A stretch of 25,851 nucleotides of DNA from NCBI GenBank assembly GCA_035641315.1, contig DASQUK010000020.1, positions 1 through 25,851 on the forward strand, in the 5' to 3' direction. The stretch is from DASQUK01 sp035641315 (GTDB lineage Bacteria; Actinomycetota; Acidimicrobiia; Acidimicrobiales; VFJN01). Position 1 is the first letter of the stretch. The number at the start of each line of letters is the position of its first letter. The notes under the pieces are model-generated. The model was not told the DNA's origin and ran no database searches. It saw only the letters and a program-made list of their open reading frames with translations. A program made the translations under genes and the position numbers. Below, piece by piece: positions 15,787 to 22,683 of the stretch.

Positions 15787-16788
15787 GTGGCCCGCGACCT
15801 CGCCATCGACCTCGGCACGGCCAACACCCTCGTCTACGAACGGGGACGGGGCATCGTCCTCAACGAACCCACCGTCATCGCCCTCAACAGCCGCACCCGC
15901 GAGGTCCTCGCCATGGGCCACGACGCCTGGCAGATGATCGGGCGCACGCCCAGCGACATCGTCGCCGAACGGCCGCTGCGCCAGGGGGCGATCACCGACT
16001 TCGACGTGACCCAGCGGATGATCCGGCTGCTGCTGCACCGGGTGCGGGTGGGGCGCTTCAACCGACCTCGGGTTGTTGTCTGCGTCCCCTCCGCCATCAC
16101 CGAGGTCGAGCGGAGGGCCGTGGCCGAGGCCGCCCGCCGGGCCGGCGCCACCGACGCCTTCCTCATCGAGCAGCCCATGGCGGCCGCCATCGGCTGCGGG
16201 CTGCCGATCCACGAGCCCATCGCCAGCTTGGTGATCGACGTGGGGGGCGGCACGACCGAGACGGCGCTGGTGTCGTTGGGCGGGGTGGTGGCGCTCGACG
16301 CCGTGCGGGTGGGGAGCTTCGACATCGACGCCGCCATCCAGGCCTACGTGCGGCGCGAGTACGGCATCGCCGTGGGGGAGCGCACCGCCGAGGAGATCAA
16401 GATCGCCATCGGGTCGGCCTGGCCGGTGCGCGACGAGCTCAAGGCCGAGGTGCGGGGCCGGGACCTGGCGTCCGGCCTGCCGAAGACGGTGATCCTGACG
16501 CCGGCCGAGATCCGGGCGGCCATCGACGACGTGATCACCGAGATCATCGAGTCGGTCATCGCCTGCCTGGGCAACGCACCGCCGGAGCTGGCGCACGACC
16601 TCATCGGCCAGGGCCTGCACCTGGTGGGCGGCGGCGGCATGCTGGCCGGGCTCGACCAGCGGCTCGCCCATGAGACCGAGATCGACGTCCACCTGGTGGA
16701 GAGCGCGCTGGAGTGCGTGGTCCTGGGCGCTGGCCGCTGCATCGAGGAGCCGGCGGCGCTCCGGGTCGTGTTCCAGGCCGGCCGGTAG
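15787..16788 (+). CDS. mreB: MreB-family actin-like protein
   Basis: MreB polymerises into membrane-bound filaments that organise peptidoglycan synthesis. The 333-aa product has the actin-fold nucleotide motifs in order: phosphate-1 DLAIDLGTANTLVY (about 4-17), the connect-1 region VPSAITEVERRAVAEAARRAGA, phosphate-2 VIDVGGGTTE, and the adenosine motif LVGGGGMLAGLD. It is close to the usual MreB length. GTG 15787 was chosen since GAGG lies 5 nt upstream and the protein then starts at the first conserved strand. No mreC, mreD or rodA is nearby. It sits instead behind moaE and a 60-aa membrane protein, so it could be a paralogue rather than the main MreB. Confidence 0.88.
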   Translation: MARDLAIDLGTANTLVYERGRGIVLNEPTVIALNSRTREVLAMGHDAWQMIGRTPSDIVAERPLRQGAITDFDVTQRMIRLLLHRVRVGRFNRPRVVVCVPSAITEVERRAVAEAARRAGATDAFLIEQPMAAAIGCGLPIHEPIASLVIDVGGGTTETALVSLGGVVALDAVRVGSFDIDAAIQAYVRREYGIAVGERTAEEIKIAIGSAWPVRDELKAEVRGRDLASGLPKTVILTPAEIRAAIDDVITEIIESVIACLGNAPPELAHDLIGQGLHLVGGGGMLAGLDQRLAHETEIDVHLVESALECVVLGAGRCIEEPAALRVVFQAGR

Positions 16789-16801
16789 GTCGCCACCATT
16801 G

Positions 16802-16850
16802 CGTTCTGTCGGACGTGACGCGCGAAGCGCGGGTGAGCGCTGACAGAACG
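16802..16850 (+). terminator. Compound hairpin after mreB
   Basis: CGTTCTGTC (16802-16810) pairs perfectly with GACAGAACG (16842-16850). Inside is a second stem, CGCGC-GAA-GCGCG (16819-16831). It starts 13 nt after the mreB stop and ends just before a new promoter, so it probably ends the moaE operon. Confidence 0.62.
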
Positions 16851-16858
16851 ACGGGCGC

Positions 16859-16864
16859 TAGCGT
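16859..16864 (+). promoter_or_regulatory. Candidate -10 box of the 46-aa gene
   Basis: TAGCGT is 8 nt from ATG 16873, with a C-rich gap and no Shine-Dalgarno, as at the other leaderless-type starts in this window. Confidence 0.38.
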
Positions 16865-16872
16865 CCGCCCCC

Positions 16873-17013
16873 ATGTCGTCCACCGCTGACCTGCTTGCCG
16901 ACGCACGGCGGGCGCTGCTCGACGAGCGACGTCAGCTCACGCTCGGCGAGCTGGGGGCTCTGGCGGCGCTGCCCCTGCGCATGCCCATCGGCACCCTGTC
17001 CAAGGTGATCTGA
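16873..17013 (+). CDS. Small protein of unknown function (46 aa)
   Basis: ATG 16873 to TGA 17011-17013 encodes a Leu/Ala/Arg-rich peptide that is probably two short helices, starting MSSTADLLADARRALLDERR. I recognise no family. Support comes from a -10-like box just upstream, a preceding terminator, and a stop codon separated by one base from the GTG of the zinc-ribbon gene, indicating a coupled two-gene unit. Confidence 0.45.
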   Translation: MSSTADLLADARRALLDERRQLTLGELGALAALPLRMPIGTLSKVI

Positions 17014-17014
17014 G

Positions 17015-17239
17015 GTGGCCGGTCACGCGACCTCGACGTTGCCGGCGCCCGCCGACTGGCGGCACTGCTCCGGCTGCGGCGCGCCGGTGGAGGAATGTCC
17101 CGGTTGTGCGGGCACCTACGAGCCCTGGCGGTTCTGTGTGGACTGCGGGCGGTGGCTGACCGTCCAGGTGACCCCCACCGGTTGGCGGGGCCGGTGCCGC
17201 GGCTGCGGTGCCACACCGGAGGTCTCCCACCGCCGCTGA
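17015..17239 (+). CDS. Small double zinc-ribbon protein (74 aa)
   Basis: GTG 17015 starts one base after the preceding stop. The product has eight cysteines in four CxxC pairs: C18/C21, C28/C31, C41/C44 and C61/C64. The sequence CSGC...CPGC...CVDCG...CRGCG fits two four-Cys zinc sites. Such mini-ribbons often bind nucleic acid or protein partners, but no specific function can be given. The 17240-17276 gap to the convergent HEAT gene holds nothing notable. Confidence 0.68.
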   Translation: MAGHATSTLPAPADWRHCSGCGAPVEECPGCAGTYEPWRFCVDCGRWLTVQVTPTGWRGRCRGCGATPEVSHRR

Positions 17240-17276
17240 CCCGATCCGGCGAGGCGGAGCCCGACCACCCCGGCCA

Positions 17277-17885
17277 CTAGCGGCTCAGGTCCTCGGCGGC
17301 CTGGCGGACCTGCCAGTCGCGGTCGCCCAGCGCGCGCTCCAGCGCGGCGTCGACGTCGGGCCCGTCGAACGGCGCCAGCGCCAGGACCGCGCGGCGCCGC
17401 ACCGCCGGCCGGTCGCGGGTGGCGGCGAGGATGGCCGGCAGGCCCTCGGGGTCGCCGATCGCCCCCAAGGCCGCGACCGCCGCTTCCCGGCAGATCGGAT
17501 CATCGTGGTCGGTGGTCACGCTCGCCAGCGCCGCCACGATCCGCGGCTCGGGAGGCCGCCGTTCGCCCGACACCCAGGCGGCCGCCTCCACCACGGAGGG
17601 ATCGGCGTCTGCGAGCACCGGCACCAGGGCGGGAGGGGAGTCCCCCGGGACGTCGGCGGCCAGCTCAGCGGCCCGGGCGCGGACGGGCGGCGCCGGGTCC
17701 GCCACCGCGGCCGTGAGATCGGCACCGGTGAGTGACCCGGCGCGGGCCAGCGCGCCGAGGGCCGTGGCCCGGACCGATGGCGCCGGATCGGCCAGGAAGC
17801 GGCGCGCCGTGGCGGCGTGGCCGCGGTGCCCGGCCACGGCGGCCGCGCGCCGGCGGGCGACGTCGTCGGCGAGTTGCCGGGTCAC
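17277..17885 (-). CDS. HEAT-repeat (PBS-lyase-like) protein
   Basis: This 202-aa protein is made of consecutive ~30-residue helical hairpins, for example LADPAPSVRATALGALARAG, VADPAPPVRARAAELAAD, PICREAAVAALGAIGDPEGLPAILAA and LGDRDWQVRQAAEDLSR, typical of HEAT/PBS-lyase repeats. These act as protein-binding scaffolds; the partner is unknown. GTG 17885 (MTRQLADDVARRR) was chosen as the first start before the repeats, though its ribosome site is poor. It follows the Ala/Arg-rich membrane protein by 41 nt in the same direction, so the two probably share a transcript. Confidence 0.72.
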   Translation of the reverse strand: MTRQLADDVARRRAAAVAGHRGHAATARRFLADPAPSVRATALGALARAGSLTGADLTAAVADPAPPVRARAAELAADVPGDSPPALVPVLADADPSVVEAAAWVSGERRPPEPRIVAALASVTTDHDDPICREAAVAALGAIGDPEGLPAILAATRDRPAVRRRAVLALAPFDGPDVDAALERALGDRDWQVRQAAEDLSR

Positions 17886-17926
17886 GATCTCGTCGCCCTC
17901 ACCGCCCGGTCGTGCGGGAGCAGCGG

Positions 17927-19180
17927 TCAGAGCCCTTCCAGGACCTGGTTGGCGGCGACGGCCAGGGCGACGATGATGCCCGAGGTCACGAGCCCGAGGA
18001 ACATCACCAGCACCACCAGCTCGCCGGTGGCCTTGAGCCTGGTGGTGATACGGGGCCGCAGTGGCACCACCTGGCCTTGGCGGGGACGGCGGTATCGGGT
18101 GCGCGGCCCGGCGGCGCCGTTGCCCGCCACATGCTCGGCCGACGCCGGCGCGCCCGCTGACGGCGCCGGCCTCGCCCCGACGGCGGCGGGCTCGGCCGGC
18201 ACAGTCGACATGGTCGGCTCGGTTTGCTCGAGCGGCTCGGCTGCGGTCGCGGCGGCACCGGCCGGTACGAACCTGACGCCGGCGGCGACCCGCTGGACCT
18301 GGTCGGCCGGCTCGCTCGCGTCGGTCGAGGCCGCAGACCCCGGCGCCAGCGGCCGCCCGCTCCGGGCCGAAACGCGCTCGGCCGGCTCGGACTTCTCGAC
18401 CGTCGAGGCGGGAGCGCCGCCCACCGCCGCATCGAGCGGTGCCGCCGTCGGCGTGTTGGCCCCGGCGAGAGGTCTCGGTCCCCCGGCCGCCGGGCCTGGT
18501 CGATTCGGGCGGTCGGCGGCGGCGTCGGCCGATCCCGGGAGGGCCACGGGCTCGGGTGTGAGGCGGCGGGCGGCGCGCTTGGTGGCCTCCGCGGTCCGCT
18601 GCGCCCCGCGCGTCGTGGCCCCGGCCGCCCACGCCCACATCCGGCGGACGACTCCGGCCGTACCTCCGGCGGTCCGGGCAACTCCCCGCCCCGTCGCTTC
18701 CACGCTCCGCTGAGTGTAGGCCGCCGTTCGGGCCGTGCCGAGCGCAATTGCAGCCAGCGCGGAAGTCTCGGCCCGCGCCACGGCGGCCGCTACTCGGGAA
18801 CCACCACGCTGGGCGGCGACACCGGTGGCTCGCCCGGCCCGGACGCTGGCCCGTCCGGTGGCTCGCCCCGCCCGGGCGCCGGCGACTCTCGTGGCTCGGG
18901 CGGCGCGGACGCTCGCACGTCCGGAGACGGTGACGCCGACCCCGACACCGGCGGCCACGCGGCGCGCCGCCGGGTCGGCCCAGCGCCGCAGCGCCCGAAC
19001 GGCGCCGACGAGGCGGTCCCTGGCGCCGAGCACGATGCTGCGCCAGGGCTCCCAGCCGCTACGGAGTTCGCCGCTTCCCGTGGCAGGCTGGTCGCCGGAG
19101 CTCGCCAGCATCTCGACCGCGACAGCCAAGACACAGGCTCCAAGAATCACCACGCTGAGTATCAACGACACCACGCGCAC
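17927..19180 (-). CDS. Ala/Arg-rich protein with N- and C-terminal membrane segments
   Basis: The 417-residue frame starts with a hydrophobic segment (about 3-26, VVSLILSVVILGACVLAVAV) and ends with another (about 388-412, VVLVMFLGLVTSGIIVALAVAAN). Between them, residues ~75-205 are Ala/Arg/Gly-rich with short imperfect repeats such as ASVRAARATRVAGARAG and ASVRAGRATGVA. A Pro/Ala/Glu-rich disordered stretch follows, and RYRRPRQGQVVPLRP precedes the second TM. No family is recognised. GTG 19180 or the GTGs at 19174 and 19171 could be the start; TAGCAT on the minus strand (19189-19184) is a possible -10. Intact TMs at both ends argue for a real gene. Confidence 0.6.
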   Translation of the reverse strand: MRVVSLILSVVILGACVLAVAVEMLASSGDQPATGSGELRSGWEPWRSIVLGARDRLVGAVRALRRWADPAARRVAAGVGVGVTVSGRASVRAARATRVAGARAGRATGRASVRAGRATGVAAQRGGSRVAAAVARAETSALAAIALGTARTAAYTQRSVEATGRGVARTAGGTAGVVRRMWAWAAGATTRGAQRTAEATKRAARRLTPEPVALPGSADAAADRPNRPGPAAGGPRPLAGANTPTAAPLDAAVGGAPASTVEKSEPAERVSARSGRPLAPGSAASTDASEPADQVQRVAAGVRFVPAGAAATAAEPLEQTEPTMSTVPAEPAAVGARPAPSAGAPASAEHVAGNGAAGPRTRYRRPRQGQVVPLRPRITTRLKATGELVVLVMFLGLVTSGIIVALAVAANQVLEGL

Positions 19181-19249
19181 CGGATGCTAACCCCGCCTGA
19201 ACCCAGTCCTCACCCCCCGGACGACATCTCAAACCCGGTTCGTGACGAG

Positions 19250-20398
19250 ATGACCGTCGAGCCGCCGGCCGAGGCCGACACCGTCCCGGCGGACCGCCAA
19301 TCGCCGCCACCCCCGCCGCCCCCGATCCCGGCCGCCGAGCAAGCCGCGCCGCCGCGCCGCCGCCGGCGGATCTGGCCGATCGCACTCACCGTGCTGGTGG
19401 TCGCCTTCCTCGTCGGCGCGGTGACCGTGCCGTTGCCCTACTACGCCTACCGGCCGGGCAGCGTGCGTGACACCGAGCCCCTCGTCATCGTCAGCGACGA
19501 GGAGACCTTCCCGTCCGACGGCACCATCAGCTACACGACCGTGTCGCTCCGCCAGTCGACGCTGTTCGGCATGCTGGCCGGCTGGCTCGACGACGACATC
19601 GACATCTTCCCCCGCGACAAGGTGCTCGGCGACCGCAACGCCGAGGAGAACCGCACCCTGAACCTGCAGCTGATGGACACCTCCAAGCAGGTGGCTACCC
19701 AGGTCGCGCTCGAGCGGTTGGGCCAGCCCGTCGACGTCAGCATCACCGGGGAGACCGTGGTCGAGGTTCTGCCCGACCTGCCCGCCGACGGCGTGCTCGA
19801 GGCCGGCGACACGATCACCGCCGTCGACGGCGAGCGGCTCGACGAGCCCGACGACCTGACCTGCCTGCTCGCCGACAACGACCCGGGCGACGAGGTGACG
19901 ATCACGGTCGAGCCGCAGAGCGGGTCCAACCCGCGGGAGCTCGAGTTGGCCCTGGGCGCCGACCCCAACGATCCCGACCGGGGGATCATCGGGGTCAGCG
20001 TCGTGACGCGGGGCATCGACTTCGACTTCCCCGTCGACGTCACCATCGACACCGGCGACGTGGGGGGACCGTCGGCCGGGCTGGCGTTCACCCTGGCGAT
20101 CATCGACGACCTGACGCCAGGGGACCTCACGGGCGGTGCGCGCGTGGCCGTCACCGGCACGATCAGCAGCGACGGCAGCGTGGGCCCGGTCGGGGGGACG
20201 GGTCAGAAGGCGGCCGCTGTGCGCGAGCAGGACTACGACGTCTTCCTGGTGCCGAGCGCCGACTACGAGGCCGCCCAAAACCACGCTGGCGACGTGGATG
20301 TCGTGGCGGTCGACACGCTCGAGGAGGCACTGGCCGCCCTGGCCGACCGGGGCGGCAACGCCGACGACCTGCCGTCGGCGGCAGTGCCCGGCTGCTGA
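19250..20398 (+). CDS. Membrane-anchored PDZ-Lon (S16) protease
   Basis: From ATG 19250 the product is 382 aa: a Pro-rich cytoplasmic N-terminus, one TM (about 42-60), a region with IFPRDKVLGDRNAEENRTLNL, a PDZ domain (about 160-225, DLPADGVLEAGDTITAVDG) and a Lon-type proteolytic domain. The Ser-Lys dyad is present: S275 in VGGPSAGLAF and K320 in PVGGTGQKAAAV. It is the actinobacterial counterpart of YlbL-type proteases and should act outside the membrane. An in-frame ATG at 19184 would add 22 residues but leaves only 3 bp to the divergent start, so the later ATG is preferred. Neither start has a good ribosome site. Confidence 0.86.
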   Translation: MTVEPPAEADTVPADRQSPPPPPPPIPAAEQAAPPRRRRRIWPIALTVLVVAFLVGAVTVPLPYYAYRPGSVRDTEPLVIVSDEETFPSDGTISYTTVSLRQSTLFGMLAGWLDDDIDIFPRDKVLGDRNAEENRTLNLQLMDTSKQVATQVALERLGQPVDVSITGETVVEVLPDLPADGVLEAGDTITAVDGERLDEPDDLTCLLADNDPGDEVTITVEPQSGSNPRELELALGADPNDPDRGIIGVSVVTRGIDFDFPVDVTIDTGDVGGPSAGLAFTLAIIDDLTPGDLTGGARVAVTGTISSDGSVGPVGGTGQKAAAVREQDYDVFLVPSADYEAAQNHAGDVDVVAVDTLEEALAALADRGGNADDLPSAAVPGC

Positions 20399-20485
20399 CC
20401 CGCGCCGCGGTCCGGGCCTGAATCGGCCGTTCACCACCCACAGCGGTCGGAAAATCGACCCTCGGCGCGCGGCCCACGCGAGTCA

Positions 20486-20491
20486 TACGAT
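20486..20491 (+). promoter_or_regulatory. Candidate -10 box of the DivIVA/MuF-like gene
   Basis: TACGAT lies 8 nt before ATG 20500, with a G-run in the gap. It could drive a near-leaderless mRNA. Confidence 0.38.
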
Positions 20492-20499
20492 CGGGGGCC

Positions 20500-22623
20500 A
20501 TGTCGCCCGAGCCCTCTCCCCACGATGCGACGGGCATCGCCCGCCAGCATTTCTCCACCGTGCGCAAGGGATACGACCCCGCCGAGGTGCGGGCCTTCCT
20601 GCACGAGTTGTCCGACCTGGTCGGCCGCCTGCAGCGTGAAGGGGCGCACCAGCTCGAACGGGCGGAGCGGGCCGAGGCCCGGGCGCAGCTCGCCGAGCAG
20701 CTCGACGAGCACCGCCTGGTCGAGCTCCTGGGGGCCGAGACCGCCCGGGTGCTGGAGGCCGCCCGCGAAGCCGCCACGAACATCAGAGCCAGGGCCGAGG
20801 AGTCGGCCGCCCGCATGGTGCGGGACGCCCAGGCCGAGGCCCACGGCATCATCGAGCAGGCCGAGCATGACGGCGCGATGCGCAAGCACGAGATCGTGTC
20901 CGAGGCGGAGCAGTTGCGCCGTGACGCCGAGGCCGTCCTGGAGCTGCGGCGGGCCGAGGGCCAGCAGCTGGTGGACGAGATGCGCCGCAGCGCGGAGGCC
21001 GAGCGGGACCGGATGCTGGCCGAGGGCGAGCAGGCCCGGATGGCGGCCGAGGCAGAGGCGGAACGGTTGCGTGACGCCGCTCGTGAGCAGGGGCGACTGC
21101 TCGTGGGTGAGGCTCAGGCGGTCCGGGAGCGCATGCTGAGCGACCTGGCCCGACGCCGGCGGACGGCCCGTGAGCAACTGGAGCGCCTGAACGGCGCCCG
21201 CGAGCGGCTGCTGGCGGCCTACGAGGTGGTGCGGCGCACCGTCGACGAGGCCACGGTCGAGCTGACGGTCGCGCTGCCACAGGCCAAGGCGGCCAGCGAG
21301 ACGGCGGCCCGGCGGGTGAGCGACGAGCCCGAGCCCACCGTCGAGGAGCTGGAGGCCGAGCTCTCGGTTGCCCGCATGGCAGGGCTCGTCGACGACCTGG
21401 ACCCGGTGGCCGACCTCGAAGGCACCGACGCGCTCATCGACGGGGGCCTGGAAGCGGCCGACCGGCACCTGGCCGAGGGCGAGAACGGCGGTGCGAGCGG
21501 CCAGGCGTCCGACGACCAGAGCGAGAGGCGGAGTCTGTGGCCGTTCCGCCGACGGTCGGCGGAGGACCAGCCGAGCACGGGGGTGGTGGCCGCGGACCAG
21601 GCCGAGGACCAGGCCATCGAGTCCCCTGAGGAACCGGAGCCGGCCGAGGACGCCGCACCCCCGGAGGATGAGCCGACAGCGGCCCAGGACGGCAACCCTA
21701 CGCCGGACGAGGACCACGACCACGTCGAGGAGCTCTTCGCGCGCCTGAAGGCGGACCGTGAGGCCCCCGTTGGGCCCGCGGCGGGGAGCAACGAGGCGGG
21801 GGAGGGCGAGCTGGCCGTGAGGGCGACGGCGGTGGCGGTCATGGACGACCCGGGCACGTCCGAGCCCAAGACCGAGGTCGCGATCGCCGCCGACGAAGCT
21901 CCGTCCCGCGATGACGAGCCCGAGGTGGAAGCGGAGGCCGAGGAGCTCGATCCCGACCTCGAGCTGCTACGGCAGCGCGACAGCGCGCTCGAGCCGGTGG
22001 AGCGCGAGCTCGGTCGCCGGCTCAAGCGGGTCCTGGCCGACGAGCAGAACGAGGTGTTCGACCTCTTGCGCCGCGTCGCCAACCTCAGCGGCTTGGACGA
22101 CGTGGTGCCCGTCTCCACCGAGCACGCCCGGCGCTACGCCAAGGCCGCGTTGGCCGAGCTCGATGCCGCCGCCCGCTGCGGTGCCGCCAGCGTCGAGGGG
22201 AAGGTCCCGGGGTCGTGCTCCGCGTTGGCCGACGAGCTGGGCGAGTCCCTGGTGGAGCCCATGCGCCAGCGGATCACCCGTTCGTTCGACGAGTGCGGGG
22301 GCGATCTCGAGGACGTGACCGAGCGCCTGCGGTCCCTGTACCGCGAGTGGAAGGGGCAGCGGATCGGGGCCGCCGTGCGGCACTACACGGCCGCCGCCTA
22401 CGCCTGGGGCGTCTACGAGGCGACGCCGGCGAGCACCGAGCTGCGGTGGCTGGTCGACCGGTCGGGCGAGGCCTGTCCTGACGCCGACGACAACGCGCTG
22501 GCCGGCGGCGTCACCAAGGGCAAGCCGTTCCCGACCGGAGTCCTGTGCTCCCCGGCCCACCCCGATTGTCGCTGCCTGGTGGTCCCGACGGACGAGAGCG
22601 GCGCGCCCGCTTCCATCTCCTGA
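20500..22623 (+). CDS. DivIVA-like coiled-coil protein with a C-terminal MuF-like module
   Basis: The 707-aa product has three parts. Residues ~12-45 resemble the DivIVA membrane-binding head (F18, KGYD at 23-26, EV at 29-30, FL at 33-34). Residues ~46-270 are an unbroken Ala/Glu/Arg coiled coil. An acidic Pro/Glu-rich linker (~275-483, containing SLWPFRRRS) leads to a helical domain (~485-645). Its end, EACPDADDNALAGG then FPTG...SPAHPDCRC (C659, H687, C690, C692), resembles the C-terminus of phage Mu F/SPP1 gp7 head-morphogenesis proteins. DivIVA proteins mark poles and septa; the MuF-like part has no obvious role here and no phage genes surround it. The gene precedes UPF0182 by 60 nt. Confidence 0.78.
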   Translation: MSPEPSPHDATGIARQHFSTVRKGYDPAEVRAFLHELSDLVGRLQREGAHQLERAERAEARAQLAEQLDEHRLVELLGAETARVLEAAREAATNIRARAEESAARMVRDAQAEAHGIIEQAEHDGAMRKHEIVSEAEQLRRDAEAVLELRRAEGQQLVDEMRRSAEAERDRMLAEGEQARMAAEAEAERLRDAAREQGRLLVGEAQAVRERMLSDLARRRRTAREQLERLNGARERLLAAYEVVRRTVDEATVELTVALPQAKAASETAARRVSDEPEPTVEELEAELSVARMAGLVDDLDPVADLEGTDALIDGGLEAADRHLAEGENGGASGQASDDQSERRSLWPFRRRSAEDQPSTGVVAADQAEDQAIESPEEPEPAEDAAPPEDEPTAAQDGNPTPDEDHDHVEELFARLKADREAPVGPAAGSNEAGEGELAVRATAVAVMDDPGTSEPKTEVAIAADEAPSRDDEPEVEAEAEELDPDLELLRQRDSALEPVERELGRRLKRVLADEQNEVFDLLRRVANLSGLDDVVPVSTEHARRYAKAALAELDAAARCGAASVEGKVPGSCSALADELGESLVEPMRQRITRSFDECGGDLEDVTERLRSLYREWKGQRIGAAVRHYTAAAYAWGVYEATPASTELRWLVDRSGEACPDADDNALAGGVTKGKPFPTGVLCSPAHPDCRCLVVPTDESGAPASIS

Positions 22624-22671
22624 CCTTGCCTACGTAGTCGCCGGCGCGTCCGGGTGTCGCGGACCGGTGGC

Positions 22672-22677
22672 TAGTCT
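22672..22677 (+). promoter_or_regulatory. -10 box of the UPF0182 gene (leaderless type)
   Basis: TAGTCT is followed by 6 nt and then GTG 22684, the same geometry as at moaE. No Shine-Dalgarno is present. Confidence 0.5.
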
Positions 22678-22683
22678 CGCCCT

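Noticed and set aside
20500..22623. Prophage remnant, suggested by the MuF-like C-terminus
   Set aside because: No capsid, portal, terminase, integrase or other phage gene is in the window. Flanking genes are housekeeping membrane and protease genes on either side.
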